A stretch of DNA of 22,076 nt from JALOAP01 sp964632355 (GTDB lineage: Bacteria; Chloroflexota; Dehalococcoidia; Tepidiformales; Tepidiformaceae), in the NCBI GenBank assembly GCA_964632355.1, contig CAZWBW010000043.1:1-22076 (forward strand). The letters run 5' to 3'. This document shows, one piece after another, positions 1 through 6,239 of this stretch. The position numbers and the translations under genes are program-made. Position 1 is the first letter of the stretch, and each line of letters opens with the position of its first letter. The notes beneath the pieces are model-generated. The model was not told the origin of the DNA. It saw only the letters and a program-made list of their open reading frames with translations, and made no database searches.

Positions 1-308
1 GGCTTCGCGTGGACCTCGAACGCGGCGAGGTGACACTGAACGGCGAACCCGTAAGCCCGCAGCCACGCGCCGACGGCGGAACCGCGCCGGCCGAACCGGT
101 CGATGTCGCGATAGGCGCGGGCGAAGGTCTCGCTCATGATGTCCTGGGCGACGGCCGGATCTCCGGTGGTGTGGAGCGCGTAGGCAAAGAGCCGCCCGGA
201 CCAGGCGAGGAAAAGCTGCTCCCAGGCGGCGGGGTCACGCTGCTGGAGCCGCGAAACGAACGCCGCTCTCTCCTGTTCCGGTTCCCGGCGCCATCGTTCC
301 AGCGGCAT
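1..308 (-). CDS. ECF-type RNA polymerase sigma factor, N-terminal part (runs off left edge)
   Basis: Translating the minus strand from the ATG at 306-308 gives 102 codons with no stop before the window edge, so the C-terminus, including the region 4 expected to bind the -35 element, is not visible. The residues after about position 25 read like sigma-70 region 2: RDPAAWEQLFLAWSGRLFAYAL, then a segment AVAQDIMSETFARAYRDID matching the usual 'A-E-D-x-x-Q-E-T-F-x-R-A' helix, then FGRRGSAVGAWL. A Shine-Dalgarno sequence (GGGAGG, plus-strand 314-319) sits 5 nt before the ATG and fixes the start. By family, such proteins redirect RNA polymerase to a small regulon. No anti-sigma gene is visible. It is divergent from the two small Asn/Gln-rich genes, which suggests but does not prove a regulatory link. 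The region 2 assignment is fairly secure; the target is unknown. Confidence 0.75.
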   Translation of the reverse strand, partial: MPLERWRREPEQERAAFVSRLQQRDPAAWEQLFLAWSGRLFAYALHTTGDPAVAQDIMSETFARAYRDIDRFGRRGSAVGAWLRAYGFAVQCHLAAFEVHAK

Positions 309-383
309 CCCGTCCTCCCGGGCACGAGCCGCAGGTGGCGGCGGGCCCGGGTCCCAAGGGTGGGGAGTGGTGCGGCCGGCAGG

Positions 384-425
384 TGTTACCGACGTGACAG
401 CGGAAAAGTCGCACGGGTGACAGCG
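384..425. promoter_or_regulatory. Repeats in the divergent intergenic region (possible operator)
   Basis: The gap between the ECF sigma start (308) and the first small gene (513) holds a 16-bp imperfect inverted repeat, TGTTAC-CGAC-GTGACA (384-399). GTGACAGCG also occurs twice as a direct repeat (394-402 and 417-425), spaced 23 bp, about two helical turns. No convincing -35/-10 pair is visible; GATACT at 445-450 is a weak -10-like hexamer. These repeats are what a dimeric regulator might bind, but their function is inferred from layout only. Confidence 0.3.
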
Positions 426-512
426 CACGGGCCGGTGGGCTGGCGATACTTCGACCCGGCGCTGCAGGGTACCCGCCCGCCAAGGCCGAACAGAAAGCGA
501 GCGAGGACACGA

Positions 513-668
513 ATGATCGTCGTCGCCCCCGTCATCAACGTCGGCATCGTGGTCCAGAACGTGATCCAGAATGCCGGCAATATCAACGTGCTCTCCCTGG
601 GGCCCGTCGTGCAGAACGCAGTCCAGAACGGACTGAATAACGCGGGGCTCACCCTGGGAGCGGGCTAG
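513..668 (+). CDS. Small Asn/Gln/Val-rich protein without charged residues (copy 1)
   Basis: A 51-residue ORF starting at ATG 513, with GAGGA at 503-507 placed 5 nt upstream. The protein contains no Lys, Arg, Asp, Glu, His or Cys. It is built from short hydrophobic stretches separated by Gln-Asn pairs: VVQNVIQN, QNAGNINV, VVQNAVQN and NGLNNAG. There is no signal peptide with a basic n-region and no recognisable domain. It aligns with the neighbouring 50-residue protein over a core QNA(G/Y)N(I/V)NV, so the two look like paralogues. The alternating Val/Asn/Gln pattern resembles strand-forming, amyloid-like or beta-solenoid repeats such as those of chaplins or curlins, but I see no diagnostic family motif. 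The reading frame also stays open upstream to position 9, where it is the shadow of the sigma gene; the Shine-Dalgarno and the composition change support starting at 513. Function unknown. Confidence 0.6.
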   Translation: MIVVAPVINVGIVVQNVIQNAGNINVLSLGPVVQNAVQNGLNNAGLTLGAG

Positions 669-776
669 CTCTGAGCGAGCGTATCGAGGAACGAACGAGA
701 GCAGTCCAGGGTGCGCGCCCGGGCGGCTCACCAGATTTCCGGGGCGACCCGGACCAAGAAACGACAGGAGTCGAGC

Positions 777-929
777 ATGTTCTTCAATCTCGCAGCACTA
801 CTCCAGGGCAACTGGCAGAACGCCTACAACGTGAACGTGATCGGGGCAAACGTCGCACAGAACAACACACAGGCCGCAGCTAACGTCGGGACGATCACCC
901 AGGCCAACCTTGTTGGTTTCTTGCCGTAA
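777..929 (+). CDS. Small Asn/Gln-rich protein without charged residues (copy 2)
   Basis: A 50-residue ORF starting at ATG 777, with a good Shine-Dalgarno (AGGAG, 766-770) 6 nt upstream. It begins MFFNLAALLQGNWQNAYNVN, followed by a segment with NVAQNN, TQAAANVG and TQANLVG. Like its neighbour 108 bp upstream, it has no charged residue and no cysteine, which is unusual for a 50-residue protein in a GC-rich genome where Arg, Ala and Gly codons dominate random frames. The shared core QNA(G/Y)N(I/V)NV points to duplication. An intrinsic terminator follows at 1003-1030, so the two small genes may form one transcript. RebB-type R-body proteins and curlin-like repeats are alternatives considered because of the Ala/Gln/Asn pattern; neither is a convincing match. 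Function unknown. Confidence 0.6.
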   Translation: MFFNLAALLQGNWQNAYNVNVIGANVAQNNTQAAANVGTITQANLVGFLP

Positions 930-1002
930 TTCGCGGGCACGAGGGAGCGTGCCGCCGAGACGATGATCGTGGCCCGCTCGCACCCATTCGTCATCACCGT
1001 GG

Positions 1003-1030
1003 AGGCCCCGCCGTGGCGGGGCCTTCTTCC
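1003..1030 (+). terminator. Intrinsic terminator after the small-gene pair
   Basis: AGGCCCCGCC (1003-1012) pairs perfectly with GGCGGGGCCT (1015-1024) and is followed by TTCTTCC on the plus strand. The T-rich side faces rightward, so it should end transcripts from the two small genes. On the minus strand no T tract follows, so trmD (stop at 1040) would be ended less efficiently. Confidence 0.75.
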
Positions 1031-1039
1031 TGCCGCTGG

Positions 1040-1744
1040 TCACTCCCCGCGCTGGCGCCGCTCCCACTCTTCATAGAGGTCCGGGCGGCGCTGTTTCGTG
1101 CGTTCGATGCGCTGTTCACGACGCCACTTCTCGATGTTGGCGTGATGCCCGCTCAGGAGGACCTCCGGCACGTGCCAGCCCCGGTATTCGGCGGGCCGGG
1201 TGTACTGGGGATATTCGAGCAGCCCATCGGCGAACGACTCGTCTTCCGGTGAGGCTTCGTCGCCGAGTGCGCCGGGGATATGCCGGGCGACCGCATCGAT
1301 GAGCACCATCGCGGGGAGTTCGCCGCCGGTGAGGACGTAGTCGCCGATCGATATTTCGCGGTCGACGCAGTGTTCGACGAAGCGCTCGTCAACGCCTTCG
1401 TAGCGGCCACACACGAGCACAAGACGGGGGTGGCGGGCAAGTTCGCGCACGATACCGTCGGTCAGGCGTTCGCCCTGCGGAGTGAGATAGACAACGTACC
1501 CGGGTTCGCCATCGAGGGACTGGACGTGCTGGAGGGCGCGGTCGAGCACATCAACGCGCATGACCATGCCCTGTCCGCCACCGAACGGGTAGTCGTCTAC
1601 GGTTCGATGGCGGTCGGTCGCGTGGTCGCGGATGTCGTGGATAGCGAGGTCGAGCAGGCCGGCGTCGCGCGCCCGCTTGATGATGGAGACATCGAGCGGA
1701 CCCCGGAACGCCTCCGGGAAGATGGTCAGGACATCGATACGCAC
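1040..1744 (-). CDS. trmD: tRNA (guanine-N1-)-methyltransferase TrmD
   Basis: A 234-residue SPOUT-class methyltransferase that methylates N1 of G37 in tRNAs, preventing +1 frameshifting. The protein starts VRIDVLTIFPEAF at a GTG (1742-1744); further upstream the frame is open but loses similarity. Family signatures are present: the substrate loop PFGGGQGMVM, the SAM-binding trefoil-knot segments YLTPQGERL and LVLVCGRYEGVDERF, then ISIGDYVLTGGELP, and the C-terminal ESFADGLLEYPQYTRP followed by GWHVPEVLLSGHH. Length is normal for the family. It lies 61 bp downstream of mogA on the same strand and is probably cotranscribed. I see no good Shine-Dalgarno before the GTG, which is the weak point of the start call; the identity is secure. 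Confidence 0.95.
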   Translation of the reverse strand: MRIDVLTIFPEAFRGPLDVSIIKRARDAGLLDLAIHDIRDHATDRHRTVDDYPFGGGQGMVMRVDVLDRALQHVQSLDGEPGYVVYLTPQGERLTDGIVRELARHPRLVLVCGRYEGVDERFVEHCVDREISIGDYVLTGGELPAMVLIDAVARHIPGALGDEASPEDESFADGLLEYPQYTRPAEYRGWHVPEVLLSGHHANIEKWRREQRIERTKQRRPDLYEEWERRQRGE

Positions 1745-1805
1745 AGGAAGAGTGTGCGCGGGCCGGGAGGTAGATGCGACACCGGCCCTGCCGGGTGCGT
1801 GGGAG

Positions 1806-2318
1806 CTAGCGAGCCTCGTGGCCGGTATCGGCGTCGCCCCGGTGCTCGACCGAACCGGCAAGCGTTTCGCCGATGTGCCCGAGGAGCGGGATGAGGACAT
1901 CCAGGCCCTCGGCGACCGCCTTCGGGTTTCCGGGCAGGTTCACGATGAGCGTGTTCCGGCGAAGGACGGCGACGCCGCGCGATAGCACCGCGTAGGGCGT
2001 CTTCTTCAGCCCCTCGATCGCAAGCGCGATCGGAATACCGGGCACCTGGCGCTCGGCGATGTCGAGCGTCGCTTCGGGCGTGATATCGCGCGGGGTGAGG
2101 CCGGTACCCCCGGTAGTGATGACGACGTCGGCGGCACCGGTATCGCACCACTCGCGGAGTTGCCGGGCGATGGCGGCACGGTCGTCGGGAAGGATGACTT
2201 TTTCGACCACGACGTGGCCTTCGGCGCGGAGGCGGCTGACGGCGAGGTCGCCGCTTTCGTCCGTTCGCTCGCCGGCGGCGGCTTTATCGGAGGCAGTGAG
2301 GACGGCGATGCGAGGCAT
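1806..2318 (-). CDS. mogA: Molybdenum cofactor biosynthesis protein, MogA/MoaB family
   Basis: A 170-residue protein of the MogA/MoaB family, which adenylylates molybdopterin before molybdate insertion. It starts MPRIAVLTASDKAAAGERTD, and contains the phosphate-binding TTGGTGLTPRDITPEA segment and a C-terminal SRGVAVLRRNTLIVNLPGNP, both typical of the family. The single-domain length separates it from MoeA and gephyrin-type fusions. MogA and MoaB cannot be told apart reliably by eye. Upstream there is no Shine-Dalgarno; instead TACCAT stands exactly 7 nt before the ATG, suggesting a leaderless mRNA. It is divergent from mraZ and upstream of trmD on the same strand. No other molybdopterin genes are in the window. 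Confidence 0.88.
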   Translation of the reverse strand: MPRIAVLTASDKAAAGERTDESGDLAVSRLRAEGHVVVEKVILPDDRAAIARQLREWCDTGAADVVITTGGTGLTPRDITPEATLDIAERQVPGIPIALAIEGLKKTPYAVLSRGVAVLRRNTLIVNLPGNPKAVAEGLDVLIPLLGHIGETLAGSVEHRGDADTGHEAR

Positions 2319-2325
2319 GGGAGCA

Positions 2326-2331
2326 ATGGTA
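2326..2331 (-). promoter_or_regulatory. Probable -10 element of a leaderless mogA promoter
   Basis: On the minus strand TACCAT is followed by exactly 7 nt and then the mogA ATG. This fits a TANNNT -10 hexamer placed so that transcription begins at or next to the start codon. The same spacing occurs at the two divergent genes near 21.6 kb. No clear -35 is visible. Confidence 0.5.
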
Positions 2332-2389
2332 GTCCCGTAGGTGGAACCCCTCGAATCGCATTTGTAACGCCGTCCCTTTCGAAAGATGG

Positions 2390-2419
2390 TTGACACGCTT
2401 CCGATGGGTTCCCTACCCT
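2390..2419 (+). promoter_or_regulatory. Sigma-70-type promoter of the dcw cluster
   Basis: A perfect -35 hexamer TTGACA (2390-2395) and a TACCCT -10 (2414-2419) are separated by 18 bp. The predicted start near 2425-2427 gives mraZ a leader of about 90 nt. It is the best consensus promoter I found in the window and lies directly upstream of the MraZ-type repeats. Confidence 0.65.
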
Positions 2420-2422
2420 GCC

Positions 2423-2450
2423 GTGGGGAGAAAGTGGGGAGATGTGGAAA
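2423..2450 (+). promoter_or_regulatory. MraZ-binding repeats (autoregulatory operator)
   Basis: Three similar units follow the -10: GTGGGGAGA at 2423, GTGGGGAGA at 2434 and GTGGAAATC at 2444, with phases of 11 and 10 bp. A further TGGGT lies at 2405 inside the promoter spacer. MraZ in E. coli is known to bind TGGGN direct repeats spaced 5 nt apart just upstream of mraZ, so the number, spacing and position all fit autoregulation of the dcw operon. Binding itself is inferred. Confidence 0.65.
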
Positions 2451-2514
2451 TCATGTCCTACCCACAAAGCTTTCCGGGGACGCCCGGGGGCCCCAAACAG
2501 GAGACGGTCAAACG

Positions 2515-2979
2515 ATGGAGTTCAGTGGGTATTGGGAGTACTCCGTCGACGACCGGAACCGTGTGCCCATCCCACCGTTCTATCGGGAGGCATTTGGGAT
2601 GAAGGCGTTGCTGGTACCGGGCCCCGACCGCGTCATCGAGATCTACACAGAGGAGGGCTGGGAAGAGCGGGCCGCGCCCCTGAAGAAGCTGCCCATGACC
2701 AACCCCCTGGCACGGAAGAAGGTGCGCGCGTTCTACGCGAACACCGCGCCGGTGGTGCCGGATGCGCAGGGGCGGCTGGTGATTCCTACGCGGTTCTTGC
2801 AGTACGCGGGCATCAAGGAGGACCGGAGGGTCGTAGTCGCTGGCCGGCGCACCTGTCTCGAGATCTGGAACAAGGCAGCGTGGGACGAACAGCAGGGCGA
2901 GCTGGACGCCGAGGGCTTCGACATCCTCGACGATCCGGAGCTCTTCGCCGAACCCGAAGTGGAGGGGGAGGCCGAGTAG
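2515..2979 (+). CDS. mraZ: Transcriptional regulator MraZ
   Basis: A 154-residue AbrB-like DNA-binding protein at the head of the dcw cluster; the family forms ring oligomers that bind repeats in their own promoter. Two tandem SpoVT/AbrB half-domains are visible, each with the D-x-x-(G/N)-R signature: SVDDRNRVPIP near residues 10-20 and VPDAQGRLVIPTRFLQYAGI near 80-100. An acidic C-terminal tail rich in Glu follows. ATG 2515 is chosen because it begins the conserved MEFSGYWEYS; AGGAG at 2499-2503 is 11 nt away, slightly long. The frame is open further upstream but would run through the operator. It ends 1 nt before rsmH, so both are cotranscribed. Confidence 0.93.
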   Translation: MEFSGYWEYSVDDRNRVPIPPFYREAFGMKALLVPGPDRVIEIYTEEGWEERAAPLKKLPMTNPLARKKVRAFYANTAPVVPDAQGRLVIPTRFLQYAGIKEDRRVVVAGRRTCLEIWNKAAWDEQQGELDAEGFDILDDPELFAEPEVEGEAE

Positions 2980-2980
2980 C

Positions 2981-3949
2981 ATGGCTGTTATGACTACTTC
3001 TCGCCCAACCCATACCCCTGTCCTCCTCGAAGAGGCACTCCACTACCTTGCGGTTCGCGAAGGTGGGCGCTACATCGATGCGACCGTGGGGCTCGGTGGT
3101 CATAGCGAAGCAATCGCCCGTGCAATGGGAGAGCACGGGCGGCTGCTCTGCATCGACCAGGACCGCGAGGCGCTGGAGTTCGCGCGCACAAGGCTGGCGC
3201 CGTTTGGGAGGCGGGTCAGCTTTGTGCACGGGAACTTCCGCGACATCGCGGAGATTGCCCGCAGCGAGGGATTCGAGGACGTCGATGGAATCCTGATGGA
3301 CCTCGGGGTCTCGTCGCTGCAACTGGATAGCGCAGAGCGGGGCTTTGCCTTTGGGCAGGAAGGCCCGCTCGACATGCGCATGAACCCGTCGGAGGGCGGT
3401 ATCACCGCCGCCGACATCGTGAACACGTGGGGCGAGCGGGAGCTGGCGGACCTCTTCTTCAAGTACGGGGAGGAGCCGCAAGCCCGGCGGATTGCACGAG
3501 CCATCGTGCGGTCGCGGCCGCTTCGGACCACGTGGGAACTTGCTAGAGCCGTCGAGCAGGCTGTGGGGGGTGCGAGGGGCCAAACCAAAATTCACCCCGC
3601 CACCAAGGTCTTCCTTGCGCTCCGGATCCGCGTCAACGGTGAACTCGACAGCCTTGATGCGGCACTTCCGCAAGCCCACAGCCTGCTCGGCTCTGGAACA
3701 GATGGCGAGCCGGGCGGCCGCCTGGTCGTCATCTCCTTCCATTCGCTAGAAGACCGGATGGTAAAGCAGTACTTCCGGCGCGAGTCGAGCGACTGCATCT
3801 GTCCGCCCGAGCTCCCGGTGTGCCGGTGCAACCACCGGGCAACGCTGCGGGAGCTGACGCGCCGGGCCGTCCGTCCGAGTGAAGCGGAGATTGCCGCGAA
3901 CCCGCGGGCCCGCAGCGCCGTGCTACGAGCGGCCGAACGGATCAGATAG
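2981..3949 (+). CDS. rsmH: 16S rRNA (cytosine-1402-N4)-methyltransferase RsmH (MraW)
   Basis: A 322-residue SAM-dependent enzyme that N4-methylates C1402 in the decoding centre of 16S rRNA. Features in order: HTPVLLEEAL near the N-terminus; the SAM-binding loop YIDATVGLGGHSEAI (31-45) with acidic CIDQDREAL; the family block ILMDLGVSSLQLDSAERGF; FALG-like LDMRMNPSEG; KVFLALRIRVNGEL; VVISFHSLEDRMVKQYF; and the Cys-rich CICPPELPVCRC. Start 2981 has GGGGAGG about 8 nt upstream, better spaced than the internal ATG at 2990. It follows mraZ after 1 nt, the canonical dcw order. Confidence 0.96.
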   Translation: MAVMTTSRPTHTPVLLEEALHYLAVREGGRYIDATVGLGGHSEAIARAMGEHGRLLCIDQDREALEFARTRLAPFGRRVSFVHGNFRDIAEIARSEGFEDVDGILMDLGVSSLQLDSAERGFAFGQEGPLDMRMNPSEGGITAADIVNTWGERELADLFFKYGEEPQARRIARAIVRSRPLRTTWELARAVEQAVGGARGQTKIHPATKVFLALRIRVNGELDSLDAALPQAHSLLGSGTDGEPGGRLVVISFHSLEDRMVKQYFRRESSDCICPPELPVCRCNHRATLRELTRRAVRPSEAEIAANPRARSAVLRAAERIR

Positions 3950-4025
3950 CCATGCGCGGTGCAGCGAGCCCCGGGTGGGGCACTCCGAACTTCCTGCGCA
4001 AGCAGGCCAGCCAGACCAATGGAGG

Positions 4026-4457
4026 GTGCGATGGCGGCGATTAACCATCCGATACCACAGCCCCGTTCCGGTCCGGCTTGGTGGCATCAACTGGTGGGTG
4101 CTGGGCGCCATCGCTGTGCTCGGCGTGGGTGCGACGTTGCCGGTGCTGCAGAACAGCACTGCCACCAGCCGCGGGTTCGAAGTGCAGGCACTGCAGGCGC
4201 GGCAGGACCAACTGCAAAGCGAAATCAAACAGATCGAGTCGGAAGTGGCGCAGCTGACTTCGCTGCAGCGCATCCAGCGGCGCGCGGAGACCCTGGGCCT
4301 CGTCCCGGGGACCGACCCGATCTACATCGAGGTGTCGGAGCCGGGCCCAGCGCCGGCGAAGATCCCGTCTGAGTATCTCCCCGGGCCTGTCCACGAAGCG
4401 GACGAGCCCGATCCCTGGTGGAAGTCGCTCCTGGGCTGGCTTTCGCTGGGCAATTGA
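4026..4457 (+). CDS. ftsL: Cell division protein FtsL-like (5' end uncertain)
   Basis: A bitopic divisome protein linking FtsQ/FtsB to the septal synthase FtsWI. In the frame ending at 4457 the protein has a membrane segment (INWWVLGAIAVLGVGATLPVL), then an extracytoplasmic coiled coil (QALQARQDQLQSEIKQIESE) and the FtsL/DivIC-type ending RIQRRAETLGLVPGTDPIYI, plus a Pro-rich tail. Size and position between rsmH and ftsI fit FtsL. The start is doubtful. In this frame the only nearby start is GTG 4026, which touches its own GGAGG (4021-4025), and codons just after it are rare for this genome (CGA, TTA, CGA). The well-placed ATG 4031 opens a different frame. GTG 3975 is an earlier alternative in the same frame. 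An indel or recoding near the CCCC at 4061-4064 would join the two frames. Confidence 0.7.
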   Translation: MRWRRLTIRYHSPVPVRLGGINWWVLGAIAVLGVGATLPVLQNSTATSRGFEVQALQARQDQLQSEIKQIESEVAQLTSLQRIQRRAETLGLVPGTDPIYIEVSEPGPAPAKIPSEYLPGPVHEADEPDPWWKSLLGWLSLGN

Positions 4458-4499
4458 TTGGAGCCGCGGGCTGGCACCGCGGCCGGAGGCGCGTTCGGA

Positions 4500-6239
4500 A
4501 TGACACAGCGAGTGCACGCGACTCGTCGTGTGTGGCTGCCCGCCGCTTTGTTCGGGGCGTTTGCACTCGTCATTCTCGGCCGCCTGGTCCAGCTCCAGAT
4601 CGTGCATCACGAGGCTTATGCCCAGGCGGCGCGTTCCGAACTCTTCGCCAGCAACACGATTTACGCGGCCCGTGGATCAATTCTTGACCGAAACGGGAAT
4701 GTTCTCGCCGCAAGCGTCGACACATGGGACATTTATGTAAATGCCCGTGCATGGAAGGACGAGATGCGTGCGAACAAAGGGGCCGCGGCGCTTGGCCGCG
4801 CCCTCGAAATGGACCCCGCCGAACTCCAGGCGATGGTCGCGAATGCCGAGACGGTCGATGTCCTCATCCGGCGCGACGTTCCCTATGAAGTCGGTAAGCA
4901 GCTCCTGGAACAGGGGCTGGAAGGCGTGATTTTTCGTTCGAACACCGATCGCGTGAACCCGGAGGGCGACCTCGCGGCGTCGGTGCTCGGGTTCATTGGG
5001 CTGGACAACGTCGGCCTCGCCGGGGTGGAAGCGGCCTACAACGAGGTGCTCCAAGGCACCCCGGGCCGGGTCATCTTCGAGCGTGACACCACGAACGACT
5101 TCATCCCCTTCGGCCAGTACATCGCGAGCGAGCCGGAACCTGGCCGGGACGTGGTGCTGACAATCGACCGCTACCTGCAGCAGCTCTGCGAGGAGTACCT
5201 GGCTGAGGCGGTCGAACGCCACCAGGCGGTCGATGGCGGCTCGATCATCATGATGGACCCGATGACCGGGGAGTTGCTCTGCCTCGCGACAACGCCCGGC
5301 CTGAAGTTCAGCGAACTGGACCTTTCGGACCCGTCCATTCTCGAGTTGATGAAGAACCGGGCGGTAACCGACCTCTACGAGCCCGGCAGTGTCATGAAGG
5401 TGATCACAGCGGCCGCCGCGATTGATGTCGGGGCGGTGACTCCGCACACAACCTACGAAGACACCGGCGTTATCGACGTCGCGGGAATCGAGCTTCGGAA
5501 CTGGCGGAACCGCGCCTATGGGACCCAGACGATGACGGGCGTGCTGGTCGACAGCATCAACACGGGCGCCGTGTTCATGATGCAGGCGATGGAGGCCGTC
5601 TCGCCGGGGTCGTTCCAGCGATACCTGGAGGCATTCGGCTTCGGCAAGCCGACAGGCGTGGACCTCCAGGGCGAGGCCACCGCTATCTTCCGGAGCCCCG
5701 AGGACGAAGGGTGGTCGCCGGTCGACGCGGCGACGCAGTCGTTCGGGCAGTCGATCAGCGTGACGCCCATCCAGATGCTGACGGCGATTGCCGCGACGAT
5801 TAACGGCGGGAACCTGCTTCGGCCACACGTAGTGAAGGCGATCATCTCGCCGGACGGCAGGCGGCAGGAGATCCAGCCGGAGGTGCTGGGACACCCGATT
5901 TCGCCGGAAACCAGCGCGACGATCCGCGAAATGATGCGGGCCGTGGTGGATTCGCCGGGCCGGTACCACCCGGGCAAGCCGAAAAACTACACGGCCGGCG
6001 GGAAGTCGGGCACGGCGAACGTGCCGATCGGCGGTTCGTACAACGACACGCAGATCGCGTCGTTCGTGGGGTTTGCGCCCGCAGACAACCCGCGGGTACT
6101 CGTGCTCGTGAAGCTGAACGAGAACCAGGACCTGATGACGGGCACCGAAGCCGCCGCGCCTGTGTTCGCCGCACTGGCCGACGACGCGCTTCGCTATTTG
6201 AACGTGCGCCCCGATGCGACGCCGGAGGACGGCCGATGA
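4500..6239 (+). CDS. ftsI: Peptidoglycan D,D-transpeptidase FtsI (class B PBP3)
   Basis: A 579-residue class B penicillin-binding protein that crosslinks septal peptidoglycan. It has a short basic cytoplasmic N-terminus, one membrane anchor (LPAALFGAFALVILGRLVQL, about 13-32), the RGSILDRNGNVLA segment of the PBP dimerisation domain, and a transpeptidase domain with all three active-site motifs: SVMK (catalytic S297, K300), SIN (352-354) and KSGT (502-505). No PASTA domain follows. ATG 4500 is preferred because GGAGG (4485-4489) is 10 nt upstream; a TTG at 4458, abutting the ftsL stop, would add 14 residues. Its last bases overlap murF (ATGA), so the two are probably translationally coupled. 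Confidence 0.95.
   Translation: MTQRVHATRRVWLPAALFGAFALVILGRLVQLQIVHHEAYAQAARSELFASNTIYAARGSILDRNGNVLAASVDTWDIYVNARAWKDEMRANKGAAALGRALEMDPAELQAMVANAETVDVLIRRDVPYEVGKQLLEQGLEGVIFRSNTDRVNPEGDLAASVLGFIGLDNVGLAGVEAAYNEVLQGTPGRVIFERDTTNDFIPFGQYIASEPEPGRDVVLTIDRYLQQLCEEYLAEAVERHQAVDGGSIIMMDPMTGELLCLATTPGLKFSELDLSDPSILELMKNRAVTDLYEPGSVMKVITAAAAIDVGAVTPHTTYEDTGVIDVAGIELRNWRNRAYGTQTMTGVLVDSINTGAVFMMQAMEAVSPGSFQRYLEAFGFGKPTGVDLQGEATAIFRSPEDEGWSPVDAATQSFGQSISVTPIQMLTAIAATINGGNLLRPHVVKAIISPDGRRQEIQPEVLGHPISPETSATIREMMRAVVDSPGRYHPGKPKNYTAGGKSGTANVPIGGSYNDTQIASFVGFAPADNPRVLVLVKLNENQDLMTGTEAAAPVFAALADDALRYLNVRPDATPEDGR

Noticed and set aside
9..512. Upstream extension of the first small ORF
   Set aside because: This part lies antisense to the sigma factor region 2 and has a random Arg/Gly/Pro-rich composition; the composition changes sharply at ATG 513, which has its own Shine-Dalgarno.
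2453..2602. Small ORF of 49 codons in the mraZ leader, overlapping mraZ
   Set aside because: No good Shine-Dalgarno, no recognisable composition bias, and it runs out of frame into mraZ; an attenuating leader peptide cannot be excluded but is unsupported.
3952..4044. Short ORF of 30 codons right after rsmH
   Set aside because: No Shine-Dalgarno before its ATG and a low-complexity Gly/Ser product; more likely a by-product of the unclear ftsL 5' end.
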